DNA from: JBJSXF01 sp046086225
Lineage (GTDB): Bacteria; Actinomycetota; Acidimicrobiia; IMCC26256; PALSA-610
Length of the DNA: 12,175 nucleotides
Assembly: GCA_046086225.1 (NCBI GenBank)
Contig: JBJSXF010000003.1
Span: 1-12,175, forward strand
Reading direction: 5' to 3'
Shown: piece after piece, positions 6,994 to 12,175 of the stretch
How positions within the stretch are numbered: the stretch's first letter is position 1
Layout of the letters: every line of letters begins with the position of its first letter
Notes under the pieces: model-generated
What the model was told of the DNA's origin: nothing
The model's input: only the letters and a program-made list of their open reading frames with translations
Database searches by the model: none
Program-made: the position numbers and the translations under genes

Positions 6994-7487
6994 GGAACCG
7001 GGCCGGACTCGGCTACGACATCCATCCGTTCGGCGCGGAGCCGCCGCTCGTGCTCGGGGGCGTAACCATCCCCGACGCGCCGGCCCTCGCCGGGCATTCC
7101 GACGGTGATGCCGTCGCGCACGCGGTGGCCGATGCGCTCCTCGGTCCGGTCGGTTTGCCCGACCTCGGCACGTTGTTCCCGGCCTCCGACGAACGGTTCC
7201 GCGGGGCCGACTCGATGGCGCTCCTGCACGAGGTGGCGACGAAGGTGGCGGCCACCGGGTGGTGGGTCGACAACGTCGACGTCGTCATCGCCGCCGAGCG
7301 GCCGGTGCTCGCTCCGCACACCGCAGCGATGGCTGCCCGGATCGCCGAAGCCCTCGCGCCGACGCGTGAGCCGATGGGTTTCGGGATCGCTGTCTCGGTG
7401 CGGCCGAAGCGGGGCGAGGGGCTCGGCGCGATCGGTCGGGCCGAGGGGATCGCGGTGTGGACGGTCGCATCGCTCTCGCGCGGCTGA
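6990..7487 (+). CDS. ispF: 2-C-methyl-D-erythritol 2,4-cyclodiphosphate synthase
   Basis: 165 residues, close to the usual 155-160. IspF cyclises CDP-methylerythritol 2-phosphate with loss of CMP, step 5 of the MEP pathway; it acts as a homotrimer with a divalent metal at each active site. Metal ligands: D10 and H12 in GYDIH, and H44 in GHSDGDAVAHA. PDLGTLFPASDERFRGADS and the C-terminal KRGEGLGAIGRAEGIAVW are conserved. ATG 6990 is chosen because GGAGGA at 6976-6981 stands 8 nt before it and the family start RxGLGYD follows at once. It overlaps the acyltransferase stop by 4 nt, so the two are coupled. The frame is open well upstream of this ATG, but that part has no family similarity. Confidence 0.95.
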   Translation: MRNRAGLGYDIHPFGAEPPLVLGGVTIPDAPALAGHSDGDAVAHAVADALLGPVGLPDLGTLFPASDERFRGADSMALLHEVATKVAATGWWVDNVDVVIAAERPVLAPHTAAMAARIAEALAPTREPMGFGIAVSVRPKRGEGLGAIGRAEGIAVWTVASLSRG

Positions 7488-7517
7488 ATCCCGCACCGGT
7501 CACCGCGGCGCCGTAGG

Positions 7518-7523
7518 TACCCT
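7518..7523 (+). promoter_or_regulatory. -10 box for leaderless cysS
   Basis: TACCCT matches TANNNT and is followed by 7 nt (GCTGCGC) and the cysS ATG at 7531. No Shine-Dalgarno sequence is present. The box resembles the one before radA (TACGCT), both followed by GC. It indicates that cysS starts a new transcript after ispF. Confidence 0.55.
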
Positions 7524-7530
7524 GCTGCGC

Positions 7531-8919
7531 ATGCTCCGCCTGCACGACACCGCGCGGCGCGCGCTCGTCGAGTTCGTGCCCCGGGAGCCCGGCCGGGTGT
7601 CGATGTATGTGTGCGGACCGACGCCCTACGACGTGCCCCATCTCGGTCACGGTCGCAAAGAGGTGGTGTTCGACACCATCCGCCGCTACCTGGAGTGGCG
7701 GGGGTTCGCAGTCACCTACGTGAGCAACGTCACCGACATCGAGGACAAGATCATCGCCCGGGCGACGCGCGAGGGGAGCACCGAACCGGAGGTCGCCCGG
7801 CGCTTCGAGGCCGAGTTCCGGCGTCAGTTCGACCGGCTGAACGTCGCGCCACCGACGCACGAGCCGCATGCCACCGAGTGGATCGGCGAGATGATCTCGC
7901 TCATCGGCGCGCTCGTCGCGTCCGGTCACGCGTACGTCGTCGAGGGGCAGGGCGTCTACTTCGCCGTCGAGCGGCTCGCCGAGTACGGGGCGCTGTCGCA
8001 CCGCAGCGTCGCCGAGCTGCTTGAGAGCGCCGGGGCCCGGGTCGACGTCGACGAACGGAAGCGGTCGCCGGTCGACTTCGCGCTCTGGAAGGCGGCCAAG
8101 CCCGGCGAGCCGACGTGGGACTCCCCGTGGGGTCCCGGCCGGCCGGGCTGGCACATCGAGTGCTCGGCGATGTCGTTGCAGCTCCTCGGCGACGGCTTCG
8201 ACATCCACGGTGGTGGCGACGACCTGGTGTTCCCGCACCACGAGAACGAGATCGCCCAGGCGGTCGGGGCCGGGCACGAGTTCGCCCGGCATTGGCTGCA
8301 CAACGGCATGGTCAACGTCGACGGCGAGAAGATGTCGAAGTCGCTCGGCAACTTCACGACGCTCGAAGCGGTGCTCGACCGCTTCGATCCCCGGGCGTTC
8401 CGGCTGCTCGTGCTCCAGACCCACTACCGGCGCCAGATGGAGCTCGGCGACAAGGAACTCACCGACGCCGGGAAGGCGGCGGAGCGGGTCGACACCCTCG
8501 TGCGTCGGGCCGCTCGGGCCGGTGTGGTCGCGGGCTCGCCGCCTGCCGCGAGCGTCGAGCGCTTCCGGGACGCGATGGACGACGACTTCGACACGCCGGC
8601 CGCGCTGGCCGTGGTCTTCGCAGCGGTGCGCGACGCCACCGCGGCGCTCGATGCCGACGCCCGGGCGTCGGCCGCGGCCGGGCTCGGGTTCTTCGAATCG
8701 GGCTGGACGACCCTCGGGCTCTGGATCGCGCCCGAAGCCGAGGGCGGCGACGACGACGCCGAGATCGAGGGCCTGGTCGCGGCCCGGGACGCGGCGCGGG
8801 CGGCCAAGGACTGGTCGGAGGCCGATCGGCTGCGGGACGAACTCAGGGCGCGCGGGGTCGTCATCGAGGACACCTCGTCGGGCACTGCCTGGCGGCGGGT
8901 CCGGCCCGGCGAGGAGTGA
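7531..8919 (+). CDS. cysS: Cysteinyl-tRNA synthetase
   Basis: 462 residues, the E. coli size (461). A class I aminoacyl-tRNA synthetase that activates cysteine with ATP and charges tRNA-Cys in the cytoplasm. The zinc ligands that recognise cysteine thiol are C28 (YVCGPT), C211 (IECSAM), H236 and E240 (PHHENE). ATP-binding signatures are HLGH (37-40) and KMSKS (267-271). The anticodon-binding helical region includes MDDDFDTPAAL and, near the end, a DWSEADRLRDEL segment with EDTSSGTAWR, typical of CysS. These C-terminal parts exclude the mycothiol ligase MshC, an actinobacterial paralogue that is shorter. ATG 7531 is chosen because the -10 box at 7518-7523 and the family N-terminus both fit; the frame is open upstream without similarity. 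rlmB follows after 22 nt. Confidence 0.96.
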   Translation: MLRLHDTARRALVEFVPREPGRVSMYVCGPTPYDVPHLGHGRKEVVFDTIRRYLEWRGFAVTYVSNVTDIEDKIIARATREGSTEPEVARRFEAEFRRQFDRLNVAPPTHEPHATEWIGEMISLIGALVASGHAYVVEGQGVYFAVERLAEYGALSHRSVAELLESAGARVDVDERKRSPVDFALWKAAKPGEPTWDSPWGPGRPGWHIECSAMSLQLLGDGFDIHGGGDDLVFPHHENEIAQAVGAGHEFARHWLHNGMVNVDGEKMSKSLGNFTTLEAVLDRFDPRAFRLLVLQTHYRRQMELGDKELTDAGKAAERVDTLVRRAARAGVVAGSPPAASVERFRDAMDDDFDTPAALAVVFAAVRDATAALDADARASAAAGLGFFESGWTTLGLWIAPEAEGGDDDAEIEGLVAARDAARAAKDWSEADRLRDELRARGVVIEDTSSGTAWRRVRPGEE

Positions 8920-8941
8920 GAGGCCCGAGGGATGACCCGCG

Positions 8942-9688
8942 ATGAGTGAGGGCCGCCTCGGCGGCGATCAGGTGGAAGGTCGTCGGGCCGTGGCCGAGCT
9001 CCTGCAGGCGGGGCGGCGCCGGGTTCGGGCCGTCTACGTGTCGTCCGGAGTCGAGCGGGATCCCCTCGTTGCCGAGATCATCGAAGCGGCCGGTCGCTCA
9101 CTGCGCATCGTGACGCCCGAGAAGGTCGAGCACATCGCCCGATCCGAGACCCACCAGGGTGTGGTGGCCCAGTGCGCGCCGTTGCGCCCGGCCGAGCTCG
9201 ACGACCTGGCGGCGGCCGAAGACGCATTCCTGGTCGTGCTCGACGGCGTGACCGACCCCCGCAACCTCGGCGCGATCATCCGCACGGCCGATACCGCCGG
9301 CGCGACCGGCGTGGTCGTGGGTCGGCATCGATCGGCCCACGTGTCGCCGGCGGTGACCAAGGCGGCGGCGGGCGCGATCGAGCACGTGCCGATCGCCGTC
9401 GTGGGTGGCATCCCCGCCGCGCTCGACCGGCTCCGGCGGGCCGGCTGCTGGACGGTCGGACTCGACGAGCGGGCCCGGACGTCGGTGCACGAGCTCGACC
9501 TCGCCGGGGAGCGCCTCGCGTTGGTGCTCGGTGCCGAGGGCCGCGGCCTGGCTCGGCTCACCCGTGAGCGCTGCGATGTGCTCGTGCGGATCCCGGTGCA
9601 CGGGCACGTTCCGTCACTCAACGTGTCGGCCGCCGCGGCCGTGGTGCTGCACGAGGTGGCCCGTCGTCGCCATCCGGGTGACGGGTAG
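8942..9688 (+). CDS. rlmB: 23S rRNA 2'-O-ribose methyltransferase, RlmB-type SpoU/TrmH family
   Basis: 248 residues, the usual RlmB length. It transfers methyl from SAM to a ribose 2'-OH, in E. coli G2251 of 23S rRNA. The N-terminal RNA-binding substrate domain (about 10-80, with VEGRRAVAELL and the THQGVVA segment) precedes the knotted SPOUT catalytic domain. SPOUT motifs: N108 and R114 in DPRNLGAIIRTADTAGA, E199 in LGAEGRGL, and N227 in IPVHGHVPSLNVSAAAAVVLHE. ATG 8942 is used; CGAGGG (8926-8931) is a weak ribosome site 10 nt before, and the earlier ATG at 8932 is out of frame. It follows cysS by 22 nt, the order also found in Bacillus and Mycobacterium. The exact rRNA target is by family resemblance only; a tRNA target cannot be excluded. 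Confidence 0.9.
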   Translation: MSEGRLGGDQVEGRRAVAELLQAGRRRVRAVYVSSGVERDPLVAEIIEAAGRSLRIVTPEKVEHIARSETHQGVVAQCAPLRPAELDDLAAAEDAFLVVLDGVTDPRNLGAIIRTADTAGATGVVVGRHRSAHVSPAVTKAAAGAIEHVPIAVVGGIPAALDRLRRAGCWTVGLDERARTSVHELDLAGERLALVLGAEGRGLARLTRERCDVLVRIPVHGHVPSLNVSAAAAVVLHEVARRRHPGDG

Positions 9689-9691
9689 CAT
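9686..9691 (+). promoter_or_regulatory. -10 box of the tRNA-Thr promoter overlapping the rlmB stop codon
   Basis: TAGCAT matches TANNNT; its TAG is the rlmB stop. It ends 9 nt before the mature tRNA 5' end at 9701, so the primary transcript would carry a very short leader for RNase P to remove. The context GACGGGTAG is identical to that at the radA end (3224-3232). Confidence 0.5.
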
Positions 9692-9700
9692 CGTCTTCCC

Positions 9701-9773
9701 GCCGGATTAGCTCAGTCGGCAGAGCAGCTGATTTGTAATCAGCAGGTCGTCGGTTCGATCCCGACATCCGGCT
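9701..9773 (+). tRNA. tRNA-Thr (anticodon TGT)
   Basis: A complete cloverleaf of 73 nt. Acceptor GCCGGAT (9701-9707) pairs with ATCCGGC (9766-9772); discriminator T73 is at 9773. D stem GCTC/GAGC (9710-9713, 9722-9725). Anticodon stem GCTGA/TCAGC (9727-9731, 9739-9743) with loop TTTGTAA, anticodon TGT at 9734-9736, reading ACA (and by wobble other ACN codons). T stem GTCGG/CCGAC (9749-9753, 9761-9765) with TTCGATC. The 3' CCA is not encoded and must be added by nucleotidyltransferase. All helices are fully paired. ACA is a rare codon in this GC-rich genome. Confidence 0.97.
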
Positions 9774-9811
9774 CCCCGGTCTCGGCCGACGCCGCCGCTC
9801 CCGGCCCACCA

Positions 9812-9845
9812 CCGCAGGATCCGGTGCCGGCCCCCGGGTCTGCGG
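9812..9845 (+). terminator. Long hairpin downstream of tRNA-Thr
   Basis: CCGCA (9812-9816) pairs with TGCGG (9841-9845) and, after one bulged G, GATCCGG (9818-9824) pairs with CCGGGTC (9834-9840) with one G-T pair; 12 pairs in all around a 9-nt loop. It lies 39 nt after the tRNA and before the next promoter, the right place to end tRNA transcription. No T tract. Confidence 0.45.
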
Positions 9846-9850
9846 TCCGA

Positions 9851-9868
9851 ATGGGACCAAGGACCCAT
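9851..9868 (+). promoter_or_regulatory. 18-bp near-palindrome, likely operator for the protease promoter
   Basis: ATGGGACCAAGGACCCAT is symmetrical at 7 of 9 base pairs. Its centre is about 42 bp before the start site predicted from the adjacent -10 element, the classic position of an activator that touches RNA polymerase. The core GGGAC-N4-GACCC resembles DosR/DevR-type (LuxR-family) boxes, GGGAC-N4-GTCCC, but imperfectly. The regulator is unknown. GGTCC at 9844-9848 adds a further inverted match to GGACC at 9854-9858. Confidence 0.45.
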
Positions 9869-9895
9869 AAAGTCCGGCCTGCTTCTCGCCGATGA
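9868..9895 (+). promoter_or_regulatory. Sigma-28 (FliA/WhiG)-type promoter of the secreted protease
   Basis: TAAAGT at 9868-9873 and GCCGATGA at 9888-9895, with 16 nt between TAAA and GCCGATGA. The known sigma-28 consensus is TAAA, about 15 nt, GCCGATAA, so 7 of 8 -10 bases match and the spacing differs by one. The predicted start near 9901-9902 gives a leader of about 55 nt before the ATG at 9956. TAAA-rich sequence is conspicuous in this GC-rich DNA. If right, the protease is under a motility or development sigma factor. Confidence 0.55.
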
Positions 9896-9955
9896 TGTCC
9901 CCGACGTGTCCGGAATGGGCGCGTCGGGAGACGACCAGGGGAACGAGCAGGGGCC

Positions 9956-12052
9956 ATGCGGAGGAACGTGCACGCACGGAATCGTCGGATGCGAACGGGG
10001 GCTTGGGCCCTCGTCGTGGGGATGCTGGTGGCGATCGTGCCGTCGGTGGTCGCAGCCGGGCCGGTATCGGCGGCACCCCGTGATCGCGCCGCTCGGTGGT
10101 CGGGGTCCGCGGCGGTCGCCCGGCTGGGCGACCGCCTCGCGGACGTGGCCGGGAAGCACGGCCGTTCCCCCGCCGACCTGCGCCACGACCTCGAGACCGA
10201 CCCGACCTTGAAGGTCGACGCAACCGATCGTCTGCTCTACGTGGAGCCCACGGTTCCGGCCGGCGCGCCCGCCCCGGCGACGCCGCTCTCCACGACGATT
10301 CCCGATTCCGACACCTTCCTCCTCCACAGTCGACCGGGTGCCAATCGGGTGATCTTCCTCGACTTCGACGGCCACCTCCTCTCGGGCACGGCCTGGAACT
10401 CGGGCGCGGGCGGCGACTGCTACGCCGAGCCGTTCGACAACAACGGCAGCCCGACCTTCTCGGCGAGCGAGCTCAACACGGTGAAGAGCGTCTGGCGGCG
10501 AGTGGCCGAGGACTACGCGCCGTTCGAGGTCGACGTCACGACCGAGGACCCGGGCTACGCCGCCATCAACCGGGCTTCCTCCTCCGACACCCAGTTCGGC
10601 ACGCGAGCGCTCATCACGAAGAGCGTCACACCCTGCCCGAGTGGGAGCCTGCTCTACTCGACGGCCTGCGGCAGTTGCGGCGGCGTGGCGTACGTGGGCG
10701 TCTACGACAACACGGGCTACTCCCACGACTACTACCAGCCGGCGCTCGTGTTCCAGAACGGTGTGACCGACAACGCGAAGTACATCGCCGAGGCGACGTC
10801 CCACGAGGTCGGTCACAACATCGGGCTGGGCCACGATGGCACCACGACCGGTTGCGGCAGCACCGGGACCTCGGCCTGCGGCTACTACTACGGGCAGGGC
10901 AACTGGGCCCCGATCATGGGGGTCGGCTACAACGTGCCGATCGTCCAGTGGAGCAAGGGCGAATACGCGAACGCGAACAACACGCAGGACGACTTCGTCG
11001 TGGCCCAGAGCAACGGCCTGCCGTTGCGCACCGACGACCACGGTGACACCGCAGCGACGGCGACGACGGTCTCGGCCCCGGCGATCTCGGCGACGGGCGT
11101 GATCGGGACCGCGGCCGACGTCGATGCGTTCTCGGTGACGGTGGGCGCAGGCACGGCCTCGTTCTCGGCGACGCCGGCGCCGGTCTCGCCCGACCTCGAC
11201 ATCCGGCTCCTCCTGCGGGACGGCAACGGGACGATCGTCGCCTCGGCCGATCCGGCGTCGGGGGCGACGGGCTACGACAGCGCGACCGGTATGGCCGCGA
11301 CCCTGACCGCCACCCTGGCCGCCGGCACCTACACCGTCTCGGTGGAGGGCGTCGGCTGGGGCAGCGCGACATCGACCGGGTACACCGACTACGGCAGCCT
11401 CGGCAATTACTCGCTGACCGGCACGGCCGCGACGCCGGGTCCGAACCTGGCGCCGACCGCCGTGGCGACGGTCACGCCGGTGAGTGGCACCGCGCCACTC
11501 TCGGTCACCTTCTCGGGTGCGGGCTCGAGCGACCCCGAGGGCGGACCGCTCACCTACGCCTGGAACTTCGGCAACGGCAGCCCGAACGGCACCGGGGTGA
11601 GCGCGAGCACCGTGTACACGACGGCCGGCACGTACACGGCGACGCTCACGGTGACCGACCTCGGCGGGGCGACGGCGACGACGACGACGACGATCACCGT
11701 GTCGGCGCCGCCGGCGATCGACGTGAGCGCGCTCACGGTGACCGGGGTCAAGACCGCTTCGACCAAGGCTGCGGCGACCGCAACGGTGACGGTTCGGGAC
11801 GCGAACGGCCAGACGGTGTCCGGAGCGACGGTCACCGGGCAGTGGTTCCTGGGCACGAAGCTGCTCTCGACCCGGTCGGCGACGACCTCGGCGACCGGAG
11901 TGGCCACCACCTCGTCGGGAACCCAGCGGGTCTCGGTCGGGCAGGTGCTGAAGTTCTGCGTCACCGGCCTCACCCGGTCGGGCACGTCATGGAGCCCGAC
12001 GCTCTTCGCGCCGACAACGGCGACCGACTGCGCCACCTGGATCGTGCCGTAG
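9956..12052 (+). CDS. Secreted zinc metalloprotease with PPC, PKD and Ig-like domains
   Basis: 698 residues. Signal peptide: basic n-region (1-14), hydrophobic core (about 16-34), likely cleavage after VSA at 39. A short pro-region follows (about 45-105). Catalytic domain about 110-355: HEVGHNIGLGH gives zinc ligands H283, H287 and H293 with catalytic E284; M321 in APIMG is the likely Met-turn, placing it among metzincins of a bacterial reprolysin-like group. It then has a PPC-type beta domain (360-491), a PKD domain (499-582, with the marker DPEGGPLTYAWNFGNG), and a C-terminal Ig-like domain (about 583-698). Eight cysteines, six in or near the catalytic domain, suggest disulfides. No LPXTG motif or C-terminal membrane helix, so release from the cell is likely. 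Start unsure: ATG 9956 has AGGGG only 2 nt away; GTG 9968 has GGAGG 3 nt away and keeps the signal peptide. Natural substrate unknown; PKD and PPC domains often aid binding to insoluble protein or polysaccharide. Confidence 0.87.
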   Translation: MRRNVHARNRRMRTGAWALVVGMLVAIVPSVVAAGPVSAAPRDRAARWSGSAAVARLGDRLADVAGKHGRSPADLRHDLETDPTLKVDATDRLLYVEPTVPAGAPAPATPLSTTIPDSDTFLLHSRPGANRVIFLDFDGHLLSGTAWNSGAGGDCYAEPFDNNGSPTFSASELNTVKSVWRRVAEDYAPFEVDVTTEDPGYAAINRASSSDTQFGTRALITKSVTPCPSGSLLYSTACGSCGGVAYVGVYDNTGYSHDYYQPALVFQNGVTDNAKYIAEATSHEVGHNIGLGHDGTTTGCGSTGTSACGYYYGQGNWAPIMGVGYNVPIVQWSKGEYANANNTQDDFVVAQSNGLPLRTDDHGDTAATATTVSAPAISATGVIGTAADVDAFSVTVGAGTASFSATPAPVSPDLDIRLLLRDGNGTIVASADPASGATGYDSATGMAATLTATLAAGTYTVSVEGVGWGSATSTGYTDYGSLGNYSLTGTAATPGPNLAPTAVATVTPVSGTAPLSVTFSGAGSSDPEGGPLTYAWNFGNGSPNGTGVSASTVYTTAGTYTATLTVTDLGGATATTTTTITVSAPPAIDVSALTVTGVKTASTKAAATATVTVRDANGQTVSGATVTGQWFLGTKLLSTRSATTSATGVATTSSGTQRVSVGQVLKFCVTGLTRSGTSWSPTLFAPTTATDCATWIVP
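11671..11692 (+). repeat. ACG microrepeat in the PKD-Ig junction
   Basis: Five consecutive ACG codons (11678-11692), preceded by ACG-GCG, encode a Thr run at the end of the PKD domain (residues about 573-579). Such runs can slip during replication, but steps of 3 nt would keep the frame. It may be an O-glycosylated linker or simply a Thr-rich beta strand. Confidence 0.7.
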
Positions 12053-12081
12053 ACCGACGGATCGACGTTTCCCGGCTCCGG

Positions 12082-12101
12082 CCCGGCGGGTACCGCCCGG
12101 G
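12082..12101 (+). terminator. Hairpin after the protease gene
   Basis: CCCGGCGG (12082-12089) pairs with CCGCCCGGG (12093-12101) with one bulged base and a 3-nt loop, 30 nt after the protease stop. A plausible transcript end; no T tract follows. Confidence 0.4.
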
Positions 12102-12116
12102 TGGAGTCCGGGAGAC

Positions 12117-12122
12117 GGAGGT
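12117..12122 (+). promoter_or_regulatory. Strong Shine-Dalgarno sequence of the last, partial gene
   Basis: GGAGGT is a perfect match to the 16S rRNA 3' end and stands 6 nt before ATG 12129, the best ribosome site in the window. It is the main reason to call a gene there. Confidence 0.55.
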
Positions 12123-12128
12123 CGGTCG

Positions 12129-12175
12129 ATGCGGTGGAGTCGTACGCAGGGTTACCGGAGCGGATCGGTGCTCGT
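12129..12175 (+). CDS. Start of an unidentified gene, cut by the window end
   Basis: Fifteen codons are visible, MRWSRTQGYRSGSVL, continuing past the window end. The call rests on the perfect Shine-Dalgarno GGAGGT at 12117-12122 and the hairpin that ends the previous unit. The basic start followed by G-S-V-L is loosely like TadE-type pilin-like proteins (RGSVLVE) or a signal peptide n-region, but 15 residues are too few to name it. No promoter was recognised between the protease stop and this start. Confidence 0.5.
   Translation, partial: MRWSRTQGYRSGSVL

Noticed and set aside
7531..8919. Mycothiol ligase MshC instead of CysS
   Set aside because: The protein has the complete CysS C-terminal anticodon-binding region and full length (462 residues); MshC is shorter and lacks it.
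9701..9773. tRNA-Thr as an integration (attB) site
   Set aside because: No integrase and no repeat of the tRNA 3' end were seen downstream in the remaining 2.4 kb.
9851..9955. Riboswitch in the protease leader
   Set aside because: The palindrome lies upstream of the predicted start site and no known riboswitch core was recognised; promoter and operator explain it better.
9707..11041. 444-codon minus-strand frame covering the tRNA and protease 5' region
   Set aside because: It runs through the tRNA gene and the promoter region and has no domain; Val/Arg-rich antisense shadow.
1..12175. CRISPR array, insertion sequence, prophage or defence island
   Set aside because: No regularly spaced repeats, transposase, integrase or phage gene; all + strand genes are housekeeping or single accessory genes.

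Overview
The window is a very GC-rich (about 70 percent, estimated by eye), almost gap-free bacterial chromosome segment read entirely on the + strand. GTG starts, 4-bp stop/start overlaps, TANNNT -10 boxes sitting 6-7 nt before start codons, and a gene order resembling Mycobacterium radA/disA/ispD/ispF/cysS/rlmB all point to Actinomycetota. A deep branch such as Acidimicrobiia would fit the unusual insertions and the sigma-28-like promoter, but this is inference; no marker gene fixes the class.

Layout: (1) 1-929, 3' part of a ClpC-type Clp ATPase carrying the LGF ClpP-docking tripeptide, followed by a hairpin. (2) 1078-1806, an AqpZ-type aquaporin bounded by hairpins on both sides, apparently its own transcription unit. 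(3) 1883-5079, radA, then disA (c-di-AMP synthase), then a dienelactone-hydrolase-family alpha/beta hydrolase. (4) 5120-7487, ispD, a membrane acyltransferase and ispF, with stop/start overlaps at both junctions, so the acyltransferase sits inside an isoprenoid gene pair. (5) 7531-9688, cysS and rlmB, then tRNA-Thr(TGT) at 9701-9773. (6) 9774-9955, a regulatory intergenic region with a hairpin, an 18-bp near-palindrome and a promoter matching the sigma-28 (FliA/WhiG) consensus. (7) 9956-12052, a secreted 698-residue zinc metalloprotease with PPC, PKD and Ig-like domains. (8) 12129 to the end, the first 15 codons of another gene behind a strong Shine-Dalgarno sequence.

The housekeeping genes form an old cluster: clpC-radA-disA-ispD-ispF-cysS-rlmB is also the order in Bacillus (with gltX and cysE inserted there), linking protein quality control, DNA repair, c-di-AMP signalling, MEP-pathway isoprenoid synthesis and translation. 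The accessory genes (aquaporin, hydrolase, acyltransferase) are inserted at its joints. c-di-AMP commonly controls osmolyte and potassium balance, so a water channel two genes from disA is suggestive, but the hairpins argue for separate expression.

I found no CRISPR array, insertion sequence, phage gene or new multi-gene defence system. The least ordinary parts are the sigma-28-like promoter with an abutting palindrome in front of the secreted protease, the use of TAG stop codons as parts of -10 boxes at two places, and the repeated leaderless-type starts.
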